DNA of 64,000 bases from Antitrichia curtipendula (Eukaryota > Streptophyta > Bryopsida > Hypnales > Leucodontaceae), in contig OX579637.1 of the NCBI GenBank assembly GCA_951230915.1, forward strand, positions 27,900,001 to 27,964,000. The letters run 5' to 3'. Shown here one piece after another: positions 51,759-64,000 of this stretch. The notes beneath the pieces were generated by a model that ran no database searches, had not been told where the DNA came from, and saw only the letters and a list, made by a program, of their open reading frames with translations. Each line of letters starts with the position of its first letter. Position 1 is the stretch's first letter. The position numbers and the translations under genes were made by a program.

Positions 51759-54700
51759 AGAAGTTGGAAATTCTTTTTGCATTGCAGATTTCATGAGCGC
51801 ATTGAGAATGACCAAATTATCAAATGCCCCACATCAAAACATGTTGAATTCCACTAGCCCATGGCGCCCTGTATTTTCAAATTTCAAAAGACCCAAATGT
51901 CATGGAATTCACACATTGGTGGAACGGAAAAGAAATATATAGATGTTGGAAATTCTCTCTCAATTGCGAATTTCATGAGCGCATTGAGAATGACCAAATT
52001 TTGGAATGCCCCACATCCAAACATGTTGAATTCCACTAGCCCACGGTGCCCTGTACTTTCAGATTTCAAAAATCCCAAATGTCATGGAATTCACACGTTG
52101 GTGGAACGGAAAAGAAATATATAGATGTTGGAAATTCTCTCTCAATTGCGAATTTCATGAGCGCATTGAGAATGACCAAATTTTGGAATGCCCCACATCA
52201 GAACATGTTGAATTCCACTAGCCCACGGTGCCCTGTACTTTCAAATTTCAAAAGTCCCAAATGTCATGGAAATCACACGTTGGTGGAACGGAAATAGAAA
52301 TATATAGAAGTTGGAAATTCTTTTTCCATTGCAGATTTCATGAGCGCATTGAGAATGACCAAATTTTGGAATGCCCCACATCAAAACATGTTGAATTCCA
52401 CTAGCCCACGGTGCCCTGTATTTTCAAATTTCAAAAGTCCCAAATGTCATGGAATTCACACGTTGGTGGAAAGGAATAGAAATATATAGAAGTTGGAAAT
52501 TCTTTTTCCATTGCAGATTTCATGAGCGCATTGAGAATGACCAAATTTTGGAATGCCCCACATCAAAACATGTTGAATTCCACTAGCCCACGGTGCCCTG
52601 TATTTTCAAATTTCAATAGTCCCAAATGTCATGGAATTCACACGTTGGTGGAACGGAATAGAAATATATAGAAGTTGGAAATTCTTTTTCCATTGCAAAT
52701 TTCATGAGTGCATTGACAATGACCAAATTTTGGAATGCCCCTCATCAAAACATGTTGAAATCCACTAACCTACGGTGCCCTGTACTTTCAAATTTCAAAA
52801 ATCCCAAATATCATGGAATTCACATGTTGGTTGAATGGAGAAAAAATGTATAGAAGTTTGGAATTCTCTCTCAATTGCAAATTTCATGAGCGCATTGAGA
52901 ATGACCAAATTTTGGAATGCCCCACATCAAAACATGTTGAATTCCACTAGCCCACGGTGCCCTGTATTTACAAATTTCAAAAGACCCAAATATCATGGAA
53001 TTCACACGTTGGTGGAACGGAAAAGAAATATATAGAAGTTGGAAATTCTTTTTGCATTGCAAATTTCATGAGCGCATTGAGAATGACCAAATTTTGGAAT
53101 GCCCCACATCAAAACATGTTGAATTCCACTAGCCCACGGTGCCCTGTATTTACAAATTTCAAAAGACCCGAATATCATGGAATTCACACGTTGGTGGAAC
53201 GGAATAAAAATATATAGAAGTTGGAAATTCTTTTTGCATTGCAGATTTCATGAGCGCATTGAGAATAACCAAATTTTGGAATGCCCCACATCCAAACATG
53301 GTGAACTCCACTAGCCCACGGTGCCCTGTACTTTCAAATTTCAAAAATCCCAAATGTCATGGAATTCACACGTTGGTGGAACGGAATAAAAATATATAGA
53401 AGTTGGAAATTCTTTTTCCATTGCAGATTTCATGAGCGCATTGAGAATGACCAAATTTTGGAATGCCCCACATCAAAACATGATGAACTCCACTAGCCCA
53501 CGGTGCCCTGTACTTTCAAATTTCAAAAATCCCAAATGTCAGGGAATTCACCCGTTGGTGGAACGGAAAAGAAATATATAGAAGTTGGAAATTCTTTTTG
53601 CATTGCAGATTTCATGAGCGCATTGAGAATGACCAAATTTTGGAATGCCCCACATCAAAACATGTTGAATTCCACTAGCCCACGGCGCCCTGTACTTTCA
53701 AATTTCAAAAATCCCAAATGTCATGGAATTCAAACATTGGTGGAACGGAAAAGAAATATATAGATGTTGGAAATTCTCTCTCAATTGCGAATTTCATGAG
53801 CGCATTGAGAATGACCAAATTTTGGAATGCCCCACATCAAAACATGTTGAATTCCACTAGCCCACGGTGCCCTGTACTTTCAAATTTCAAAAGTCCCAAA
53901 TGTCATGGAATTCACACGTTGGTGGAACGGAAATAGAAATATATAGAAGTTGGAAATTCTTTTTCCATTGCAGATTTCATGAGCGCATTGAGAATGACCA
54001 AATTATCAAATGCCCCACATCAAAACATGTTGAATTCCACTAGCCCACGGTGCCCTGTATTTTCAAATTTCAAAATTCCCAAATGTCATGGAATTCACAC
54101 GTTGGTGGAAAGGAATAGAAATATATAGAAGTTGGAAATTCTTTTTCCATTGCAGATTTCATGAGCGCATTGAGAATGACCAAATTTTGGAATGCCCCAC
54201 ATCAAAACATGATGAACTCCACTAGCCCACGGTGCCCTGTACTTTCAAATTTCAAAAATCCCAAATGTCATGGAATTCACACGTTGGTGGAACGGAAAAG
54301 AAATATATAGAAGTTGGAAATTCTTTTTGCATTGCAGATTTCATGAGCGCATTGAGAATCACACAATTTTGGAATGCCCCACATGCAAACATGATGAACT
54401 CCACTAGCCCACGGTGCCCTGTACTTTCAAATTTCAAAAGACCCGAATATCATGGAATTCACACGTTGGTGGAACGGAAATAGAAATAGATAGAAGTTGG
54501 AAATTCTTTTTGCATTGCAGATTTCATGAGCGCATTGAGAATGACCAAATTTTGGAATGCCCCACATCAAAACATGTTGAATTCCACTAGCCCACGGTGC
54601 CCTGTACTTTCAAATTTCAAAAGTCCCAAATGTCATGGAAATCACACGTTGGTGGAACGGAAATAGAAATATATAGAAGTTGGAAATTCTTTTTCCATTG

Positions 54701-57223
54701 CAGATTTCATGAGCGCATTGAGAATGACCAAATTATCAAATGCCCCACATCAAAACATGTTGAATTCCACTAGCCCACGGTGCCCTGTATTTGCAAATTT
54801 CAAAAGTCCCAAATGTCATGGAATTCACACGTTGGTGGAAAGGAATAGAAATATATAGAAGTTGGAAATTCTTTTTCCATTGCAGATTTCATGAGCGCAT
54901 TGAGAATGACCAAATTTTGGAATGCCCCACATCAAAACATGTTGAATTCCACTAGCCCACGGTGCCCTGTATTTTCAAATTTCAAAAGTCCCAAATGTCA
55001 TGGATTTCACACGTTGGTGGAATGGAGAAAAAATGTACAGAAGTTGGGAATTCTCTCTCAATTGCAAATTTCATGAGCGCATTGAGAATGACCAAATTTT
55101 GGAATGCCCCACATCAAAACATGATGAATTCCACTAGCCCACGGTGCCCTGTATTTTCAAATTTCAAAAATCCCAAATGTCATGGAATTCACACGTTGGT
55201 GGAACGGAAAAGAAATATATAGAAGTTGGAAATTCTTTTTCCATTGCAGATTTCATGAGCGCATTGAGAATGACCAAATTATCAAATGCCCCACATCAAA
55301 ACATGTTGAATTCCACTAGCCCACGGTGCCCTGTATTTTCAAATTACAAAAGTCCCAAATGTCATGGAATTCACACGTTGGTGGAAAGGAATAGAAATAT
55401 ATAGAAGTTGGAAATTCTTTTTCCATTGCAGATTTCATGAGCGCATTGAGAATGACCAAATTTTGGAATGCCCCACATCAAAACATGTTGAATTCCACTA
55501 GCCCACGGTGCCCTGTATTTTCAAATTTCAAAAGTCCCAAATGTCATGGAATTCACACGTTGGTGGAATGGAGAAAAAATGTACAGAAGTTGGGAATTCT
55601 CTCTCAATTGCAAATTTCATGAGCGCATTGAGAATGACCAAATTTTGGAATGCCCCACATCAAAACATGATGAATTCCACTAGCCCACGGTGCCCTGTAT
55701 TTTCAAATTTCAAAAATCCCAAATGTCATGGAATTCACACGTTGGTGGAACGGAAAAGAAATATATAGAAGTTGGAAATTCTTTTTGCATTGCAGATTTC
55801 ATGAGCGCATTGAGAATCACACAATTTTGGAATGCCCCACATGCAAACATGATGAACTCCACTAGCCCACGGTGCCCTGTACTTTCAAATTTCAAAAATC
55901 CCAAATGTCATGGAATTCACACGTTGGTGGAACGGAATAGAAATATATAGAAGTTGGAAATTCTTTTTCCATTGCAGATTTCATGAGCGCATTGAGAATG
56001 ACCAAATTTTGGAATGCCCCACATCAAAACATGATGAACTCCACTAGCCCACGGTGCCCTGTACTTTCAAATTTCAAAAATCCCAAATGTCATGGAATTC
56101 ACACGTTGGTGGAACGGAAAAGAAATATATAGAAGTTGGAAATTCTTTTCGCATTGCAGATTTCATGAGCGCATTGAGAATCACACAATTTTGGAATGCC
56201 CCACATGCAAACATGATGAACTCCACTAGCCCACGGTGCCCTGTACTTTCAAATATCAAAAGACCCGAATATCATGGAATTCACACGTTGGTGGAACGGA
56301 AAAGAAATATATAGAAGTTGGAAATTCTTTTTGCATTGCAGATTTCATGAGCGCATTGAGAATCACACAATTTTGGAATGCCCCACATGCAAACATGATG
56401 AACTCCACTAGCCCACGGTGCCCTGTACTTTCAAATTTCAAAAATCCCAAATGTCATGGAATTCACACGTTGGTGGAACGGAATAGAAATATATAGAAGT
56501 TGGAAATTCTTTTTCCATTGCAGATTTCATGAGCGCATTGAGAATGACCAAATTTTGGAATGCCCCACATCAAAACATGATGAACTCCACTAGCCCACGG
56601 TGCCCTTTACTTTCAAATTTCAAAAATCCCAAATGTCATGGAATTCACACGTTGGTAGAACGGAAAAGAAATATATAGAAGTTGGAAATTCTTTTTCCAT
56701 TGCAGATTTCATGAGCGCATTGAGAATGACCAAATTTTGGAATGCCCCACATCAAAACATGTTGAATTCCACTAGCCCACGGTGCCCTGTACTTTCAAAT
56801 TTCAAAAATCCCAAATATCATGGAATTCACATGTTGGTTGAATGGAGAAAATATGTACAGAAGTCGGAAATTCTCTCTCAATTGCAGATTTCATGAGCGC
56901 ATTGAGAATGACCAAATTTTGGAATGCCCCACATCAAAACATGTTGAATTCCACTAGCCCACGGTGCCCTGTATTTACAAATTTCAAAAGACCCAAATAT
57001 CATGGAATTCACACGTTGGTGGAACGGAAAAGAAATATATAGAAGTTGGAAATTCTTTTTGCATTGCAAATTTCATGAGCGCATTGAGAATGACCAAATT
57101 TTGGAATGCCCCACATCAAAACATGTTGAATTCCACTAGCCCACGGTGCCCTGTATTTTCAAATTTCAATAGTCCCAAATGCCATGGAATTCACACGTTG
57201 GTGGAACGGAAAAGAAAATATAT
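51759..57223. repeat. Macro-unit II (5465 bp, 30 monomers)
   Basis: It starts with the monomer bearing catggcgccc (ggcgcc at 51863) and repeats the order of macro-unit I with one extra monomer (two successive tttacaaatttc monomers near 52970 and 53152) and about five fewer further on. Private marks shared with unit I include ggaaatcacacg, caaaattccc, gaatcacacaattttgg and ttgggaattctctctc. Confidence 0.83.
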
Positions 57224-59409
57224 AGAAGTTGGAAATTCTTTTTGCATTGCAGATTTCATGAGCGCATTGAGAATGACCAAATTATCAAATGCCCCACATC
57301 AAAACATGTTGAATTCCACTAGCCCATGGCGCCCTGTATTTTCAAATTTCAAAAGACCCAAATGTCATGGAATTCACACATTGGTGGAACGGAAAAGAAA
57401 TATATAGATGTTGGAAATTCTCTCTCAATTGCGAATTTCATGAGCGCATTGAGAATGACCAAATTTTGGAATGCCCCACATCCAAACATGTTGAATTCCA
57501 CTAGCCCACGCTGCCCTGTACTTTCAGATTTCAAAAATCCCAAATGTCATGGAATTCACACGTTGGTGGAACGGAAAAGAAATATATAGATGTTGGAAAT
57601 TCTCTCTCAATTGCGAATTTCATGAGCGCATTGAGAATGACCAAATTTTGGAATGCCCCACATCAGAACATGTTGAATTCCACTAGCCCACGGTGCCCTG
57701 TACTTTCAAATTTCAAAAGTCCCAAATGTCATGGAAATCACACGTTGGTGGAACGGAATAGAAATATATAGAAGTTGGAAATTCTTTTTCCATTGCAGAT
57801 TTCATGAGCGCATTGAGAATGACCAAATTTTGGAATGCCCCACATCAAAACATGTTGAATTCCACTAGCCCACGGTGCCCTGTATTTTCAAATTTCAAAA
57901 GTCCCAAATGTCATGGAATTCACACGTTGGTGGAACGGAATAGAAATATATAGAAGTTGGAAATTCTTTTACCATTGCAAATTTCATGAGTGCATTGACA
58001 ATGACCAAATTTTGGAATGCCCCTCATCAAAACATGTTGAATTCCACTACCCCACGGTGCCCTGTATTTTCAAATTTCAAAAGACCCAAATATCATGGAA
58101 TTCATACGTTGGTGGAACGGAAAAGAAATATATAGAAGTTGGAAATTCTTTTTCCATTGCAGATTTCATGAGCGCATTGAGAATGACCAAATTATCAAAT
58201 GCCCCACATCAAAACATGTTGAATTCCACTAGCCCACGGTGCCCTGTATTTTCAAATTTCAAAAGTCCCAAATGTCATGGAATTCACACGTTGGTGGAAC
58301 GGAATAGAAATATATAGAAGTTGGAAAATCTTTTTCCATTGCAAATTTCATGAGTGCATTGACAATGACCAAATTTTGGAATGCCCCACATCAAAACATG
58401 TTGAATTCCACTAGCCCACGGTGCCCTGTACTTTCAAATTTCAAAAATCCCAAATATCATGGAATTCACATGTTGGTTGAATGGAGAAAATATGTACAGA
58501 AGTCGGAAATTCTCTCTCAATTGCAGATTTCATGAGCGCATTGAGAATGACCAAATTTTGGAATGCCCCACATCAAAACATGTTGAATTCCACTAGCCCA
58601 CGGTGCCCTGTATTTTCAAATTTCAAAAGACCCAAATATCATGGAATTCACACGTTGGTGGAACGGAATAGAAATATATAGAAGTTGGAAATTCTTTTTC
58701 CATTGCAAATTTCATGAGCGCATTGAGAATGACCAAATTTTGGAATGCCCCACATCAAAACATGTTGAATTCCACTAGCCCACGGTGCCCTGTATTTTCC
58801 AATTTCAAAAGTCCCAAATGTCATGGAATTCACACGTTGGTGGAACGGAAAAGAAAATATATAGAGGTTGAAAATTCTTTTTCCATTGCAGATTTCATGA
58901 GCGCATTGAGAATCAAACAATTTTGGAATGCCCCACATTCAAACATGATGAACTCCACTAGCCCACGGTGCCCTGTATTTTCAAATTTCAAAAGACCCAA
59001 ATATCATGGAATTCACACGTTGGTGGAACGGAAAAGAAATATATAGAAGTTGGAAATTCTTTTTCCATTGCAGATTTCATGAGCGCATCGAGAATGACCA
59101 AATTTTGGAATGCCCCACATCAAAACATGTTGAATTCCACTAGCCCACGGTGCCCTGTATTTACAAATTTCAAAAGACCCAAATATCATGGAATTCACAC
59201 GTTGGTGGAACGGAAAAGAAATATATAGAAGTTGGAAATTCTTTTTGCATTGCAAATTTCATGAGCGCATTGAGAATGACCAAATTTTGGAATGCCCCAC
59301 ATCAAAACATGTTGAATTCCACTAGCCCACGGTGCCCTGTATTTTCAAATTTCAATAGTCCCAAATGTCATGGAATTCACACGTTGGTGGAACGGAAAAG
59401 AAAATATAT
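57224..59409. repeat. Dodecamer HOR of the right half (2186 bp), copy 1
   Basis: It starts with the catggcgccc monomer (ggcgcc at 57328) that also opens macro-unit II. It then has agatgttgg monomers, ggaaatcacacg, cccctcatc with ctaccccacgg, attcatacgttgg, tattttccaatttc and gaatcaaacaattttgg with cattcaaacatgatg. Private differences from later copies are cacgctgccc near 57508 and gttggaaaatc near 58321. Confidence 0.9.
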
Positions 59410-61595
59410 AGAAGTTGGAAATTCTTTTTGCATTGCAGATTTCATGAGCGCATTGAGAATGACCAAATTATCAAATGCCCTACATCAAAACATGTTGAAT
59501 TCCACTAGCCCATGGCGCCCTGTATTTTCAAATTTCAAAAGACCCAAATGTCATGGAATTCACACATTGGTGGAACGGAAAAGAAATATATAGATGTTGG
59601 AAATTCTCTCTCAATTGCGAATTTCATGAGCGCATTGAGAATGACCAAATTTTGGAATGCCCCACATCCAAACATGTTGAATTCTACTAGCCCACGGTGC
59701 CCTGTACTTTCAGATTTCAAAAATCCCAAATGTCATGGAATTCACACGTTGGTGGAACGGAAAAGAAATATATAGATGTTGGAAATTCTCTCTCAATTGC
59801 GAATTTCATGAGCGCATTGAGAATGACCAAATTTTGGAATGCCCCACATCAGAACATGTTGAATTCCACTAGCCCACGGTGCCCTGTACTTTCAAATTTC
59901 AAAAGTCCCAAATGTCATGGAAATCACACGTTGGTGGAACGGAATAGAAATATATAGAAGTTGGAAATTCTTTTTCCATTGCAGATTTCATGAGCGCATT
60001 GAGAATGACCAAATTTTGGAATGCCCCACATCAAAACATGTTGAATTCCACTAGCCCACGGTGCCCTGTATTTTCAAATTTCAAAAGTCCCAAATGTCAT
60101 GGAATTCACACGTTGGTGGAACGGAATAGAAATATATAGAAGTTGGAAATTCTTTTACCATTGCAAATTTCATGAGTGCATTGACAATGACCAAATTTTG
60201 GAATGCCCCTCATCAAAACATGTTGAATTCCACTACCCCACGGTGCCCTGTATTTTCAAATTTCAAAAGACCCAAATATCATGGAATTCATACGTTGGTG
60301 GAACGGAAAAGAAATATATAGAAGTTGGAAATTCTTTTTCCATTGCAGATTTCATGAGCGCATTGAGAATGACCAAATTATCAAATGCCCCACATCAAAA
60401 CATGTTGAATTCCACTAGCCCACGGTGCCCTGTATTTTCAAATTTCAAAAGTCCCAAATGTCATGGAATTCACACGTTGGTGGAACGGAAAAGAAATATA
60501 TAGAAGTTGGAAATTCTTTTTCCATTGCAAATTTCATGAGTGCATTGACAATGACCAAATTTTGGAATGCCCCACATCAAAACATGTTGAATTCCACTAG
60601 CCCACGGTGCCCTGTACTTTCAAATTTCAAAAATCCCAAATATCATGGAATTCACATGTTGGTTGAATGGAGAAAATATGTACAGAAGTCGGAAATTCTC
60701 TCTCAATTGCAGATTTCATGAGCGCATTGAGAATGACCAAATTTTGGAATGCCCCACATCAAAACATGTTGAATTCCACTAGCCCACGGTGCCCTGTATT
60801 TTCAAATTTCAAAAGACCCAAATATCATGGAATTCACACGTTGGTGGAACGGAATAGAAATATATAGAAGTTGGAAATTCTTTTTCCATTGCAAATTTCA
60901 TGAGCGCATTGAGAATGACCAAATTTTGGAATGCCCCACATCAAAACATGTTGAATTCCACTAGCCCACGGTGCCCTGTATTTTCCAATTTCAAAAGTCC
61001 CAAATGTCATGGAATTCACACGTTGGTGGAACGGAAAAGAAAATATATAGAGGTTGAAAATTCTTTTTCCATTGCAGATTTCATGAGCGCATTGAGAATC
61101 AAACAATTTTGGAATGCCCCACATTCAAACATGATGAACTCCACTAGCCCACGGTGCCCTGTATTTTCAAATTTCAAAAGACCCAAATATCATGGAATTC
61201 ACACGTTGGTGGAACGGAAAAGAAATATATAGAAGTTGGAAATTCTTTTTCCATTGCAGATTTCATGAGCGCATCGAGAATGACCAAATTTTGGAATGCC
61301 CCACATCAAAACATGTTGAATTCCACTAGCCCACGGTGCCCTGTATTTACAAATTTCAAAAGACCCAAATATCATGGAATTCACACGTTGGTGGAACGGA
61401 AAAGAAATATATAGAAGTTGGAAATTCTTTTTGCATTGCAAATTTCATGAGCGCATTGAGAATGACCAAATTTTGGAATGCCCCACATCAAAACATGTTG
61501 AATTCCACTAGCCCACGGTGCCCTGTATTTTCAAATTTCAATAGTCCCAATTGTCATGGAATTCACACGTTGGTGGAACGGAAAAGAAAATATAT
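59410..61595. repeat. Dodecamer HOR of the right half (2186 bp), copy 2
   Basis: All marks of copy 1 recur at +2186 bp, including gcatcgagaatgacc (near 61272) and gccctacatc. It shares attctactagccc (near 59682) with copy 3 but not with copy 1, so copies 2 and 3 are the closer pair. Confidence 0.91.
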
Positions 61596-63360
61596 AGAAG
61601 TTGGAAATTCTTTTTGCATTGCAGATTTCATGAGCGCATTGAGAATGACCAAATTATCAAATGCCCTACATCAAAACATGTTGAATTCCACTAGCCCATG
61701 GCGCCCTGTATTTTCAAATTTCAAAAGACCCAAATGTCATGGAATTCACACATTGGTGGAACGGAAAAGAAATATATAGATGTTGGAAATTCTCTCTCAA
61801 TTGCGAATTTCATGAGCGCATTGAGAATGACCAAATTTTGGAATGCCCCACATCCAAACATGTTGAATTCTACTAGCCCACGGTGCCCTGTACTTTCAGA
61901 TTTCAAAAATCCCAAATGTCATGGAATTCACACGTTGGTGGAACGGAAAAGAAATATATAGATGTTGGAAATTCTCTCTCAATTGCGAATTTCATGAGCG
62001 CATTGAGAATGACCAAATTTTGGAATGCCCCACATCAGAACATGTTGAATTCCACTAGCCCACGGTGCCCTGTACTTTCAAATTTCAAAAGTCCCAAATG
62101 TCATGGAAATCACACGTTGGTGGAACGGAATAGAAATATATAGAAGTTGGAAATTCTTTTTCCATTGCAGATTTCATGAGCGCATTGAGAATGACCAAAT
62201 TTTGGAATGCCCCACATCAAAACATGTTGAATTCCACTAGCCCACGGTGCCCTGTATTTTCAAATTTCAAAAGTCCCAAATGTCATGGAATTCACACGTT
62301 GGTGGAACGGAATAGAAATATATAGAAGTTGGAAATTCTTTTACCATTGCAAATTTCATGAGTGCATTGACAATGACCAAATTTTGGAATGCCCCTCATC
62401 AAAACATGTTGAATTCCACTACCCCACGGTGCCCTGTATTTTCAAATTTCAAAAGACCCAAATATCATGGAATTCATACGTTGGTGGAACGGAAAAGAAA
62501 TATATAGAAGTTGGAAATTCTTTTTCCATTGCAGATTTCATGAGCGCATTGAGAATGACCAAATTATCAAATGCCCCACATCAAAACATGTTGAATTCCA
62601 CTAGCCCACGGTGCCCTGTATTTTCAAATTTCAAAAGTCCCAAATGTCATGGAATTCACACGTTGGTGGAACGGAAAAGAAATATATAGAAGTTGGAAAT
62701 TCTTTTTCCATTGCAAATTTCATGAGTGCATTGACAATGACCAAATTTTGGAATGCCCCACATCAAAACATGTTGAATTCCACTAGCCCACGGTGCCCTG
62801 TACTTTCAAATTTCAAAAATCCCAAATATCATGGAATTCACATGTTGGTTGAATGGAGAAAATATGTACAGAAGTCGGAAATTCTCTCTCAATTGCAGAT
62901 TTCATGAGCGCATTGAGAATGACCAAATTTTGGAATGCCCCACATCAAAACATGTTGAATTCCACTAGCCCACGGTGCCCTGTATTTTCAAATTTCAAAA
63001 GACCCAAATATCATGGAATTCACACGTTGGTGGAACGGAATAGAAATATATAGAAGTTGGAAATTCTTTTTCCATTGCAAATTTCATGAGCGCATTGAGA
63101 ATGACCAAATTTTGGAATGCCCCACATCAAAACATGTTGAATTCCACTAGCCCACGGTGCCCTGTATTTTCCAATTTCAAAAGTCCCAAATGTCATGGAA
63201 TTCACACGTTGGTGGAACGGAAAAGAAAATATATAGAGGTTGAAAATTCTTTTTCCATTGCAGATTTCATGAGCGCATTGAGAATCAAACAATTTTGGAA
63301 TGCCCCACATTCAAACATGATGAACTCCACTAGCCCACGGTGCCCTGTATTTTCAAATTT
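61596..63360. repeat. Dodecamer HOR of the right half, copy 3 (about 9.7 monomers)
   Basis: The copy follows copy 2 at +2186 bp through the gaatcaaacaattttgg monomer. It departs near 63361, where aaattttaaaag and aaatgtcatgg replace aaatttcaaaag and aaatatcatgg. The remaining monomers of the dodecamer are not present in order. Confidence 0.88.
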
Positions 63361-63690
63361 TAAAAGACCCAAATGTCATGGAATTCAAACGTTGGTGGAA
63401 CGGAATAGAAATATATAGAAGTTGGAAATTCTTTTTGCATTGCAGATTTCATGAGCGCATTGAGAATAACCAAATTTTGGAATGCCCCACATCCAAACAT
63501 GATGAACTCCACTAGCCCACGGTGCCCTGTACTTTCAAATTTCAAAAGACCCAAATATCATGGAATTCACACGTTGGTGGAACGGAAAAGAAATATATAG
63601 AAGTTGGAAATTCTTTTTCCATTGCAGATTTCATGAGCGCATCGAGAATGACCAAATTTTGGAATGCCCCACATCAAAACATGTTGAATT
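63361..63690. repeat. Last ordinary monomers before the decayed end
   Basis: These monomers still match right-half types (gagaataacc with catccaaacatgatg, aaagacccaaatatc, gcatcgagaatgacc) but are out of HOR order. Confidence 0.82.
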
Positions 63691-64000
63691 CCACTAATCC
63701 ACAGTGCCCTGTATTTTCAAATTGCAAAAATTCGAAATGTCATGGAATTCACACATTGGTTGAATGGAAAAAAAAATACATAGAAGTTGGAAACTCCCTC
63801 TCGATTGCAAATTTGATGAGCACATGGTGAATGACCAAATTTTGGAACGCCGCACATCAAAATAAGGTGATTCGACTAGCCACGGTGCCCTATATTTTAA
63901 AATTTCAAAAATCCCAAATGTCATGGAATTCAGACGTTGGTGCAATGGAAAAAAAGGGAACATAGAAGTTGAAAATTCTTTTTGCAGTGCAAATTTCATG
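63691..64000. repeat. Diverged satellite monomers, probable array-edge sequence
   Basis: The monomer phase persists (starts 63599, 63782, 63964), but substitutions become dense: ctaatccacagtg, aaattgcaaaaattcg, a long A run before tacatag, ctctcgattgc, atttgatgagcacatgg, ggaacgccgcac, caaaataaggtgattcg and gccctatattttaaaa. Several are found nowhere else in the window, and the normally conserved core is affected. Confidence 0.85.

Larger units (their letters stand above)
1..64000. repeat. Tandem satellite DNA array, about 182-bp monomer, head to tail, about 351 copies
   Basis: Every part of the window is a copy of one monomer. Phased on agaagttgg, the first starts are 18, 200, 382 and 564, exactly 182 bp apart, and the same motif order can be followed to the last line. 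Landmarks in order: agaagttggaaattct, a variable stretch, catgagcgcattgag, ccaaattttggaatgcccc, acatcaaaacatgttg, gaattccactagcccacgg, tgccctgta, caaatttcaaaa, catggaattcacac, then a variable A-rich linker. Variants of 181, 183 and rarely other lengths occur. All copies have the same orientation and I saw no inversion, insertion or unique sequence. The size (one nucleosome repeat) and HOR organisation fit eukaryotic centromeric or other heterochromatic satellites. That location is inference. The family and host are not recognised. Confidence 0.98.

Noticed and set aside
1..64000. Possible CRISPR array, because of regular repeats
   Set aside because: There are no unique spacers: repeat and would-be spacer are both parts of the same 182-bp monomer, far longer than CRISPR units.
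1..64000. Terminal or interstitial telomere repeats, retrotransposon insertions, rRNA or tRNA genes inside the array
   Set aside because: I saw no such motifs and no break in the monomer phase that an insertion would cause.
1..64000. Assignment to a known plant or animal satellite
   Set aside because: The monomer does not match any satellite that I can recall with certainty, and length alone is not diagnostic.

Overview
The whole window is one uninterrupted tandem satellite DNA array. A monomer of about 182 bp (about 38% GC by hand count of the consensus) repeats head to tail, always in the same orientation, about 351 times from base 1 to base 64000. I found no gene, RNA gene, transposon, CRISPR array or unique sequence. 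The open reading frames are by-products of the repeat: two of the three forward frames of the monomer lack stops, and 183-bp variants keep the frame from one monomer to the next.

A nucleosome-sized monomer, multi-level higher-order repeats (HORs) and the absence of genes point to constitutive heterochromatin of a eukaryote: centromeric, pericentromeric, subtelomeric or knob-like. I do not recognise the family and do not assign a species; plant and animal hosts are both possible.

Layout. 18-1837: trimer HOR (546 bp) partly collapsed to dimers. 2021-6312: octamer HOR 'A' (1458 bp, three copies). 4620-9723 and 9724-14827: a 5104-bp, 28-monomer tandem duplication that swallows the last A octamers. 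14598-16325: pentamer (910 bp). 15508-19810: dodecamer (2185 bp, two copies). 19878-20788: trimer. 20789-24140: octamer HOR 'B' (1458 bp), which shares five monomer types with A. 24140-31370: mosaic with a 7-monomer block present three times and a 12-monomer block present twice. 32451-36820: units of 4, 8, 6 and 6 monomers that all begin with the same monomer pair. 36821-38690: poorly ordered. Around 38.65 kb the subfamily composition changes sharply. 39918-47204: nonamer HOR (about 1640 bp). 45566-63360: larger units of 34, 30, 12, 12 and about 9.7 monomers that start with the same monomer. 63691-64000: visibly decayed monomers, which suggests the array edge is close.

The main interest is the visible history of array evolution: unequal-crossover hybrids, a conversion-like patch inside an otherwise near-identical 5-kb duplication, length-compensated 183/181-bp monomer pairs, and a base change that turns a direct repeat into a 14-bp palindrome. 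Positions were worked out by eye from diagnostic bases. HOR boundaries are exact where a phase start is given (I use the first base of the agaagttgg motif) and approximate where a copy simply diverges.
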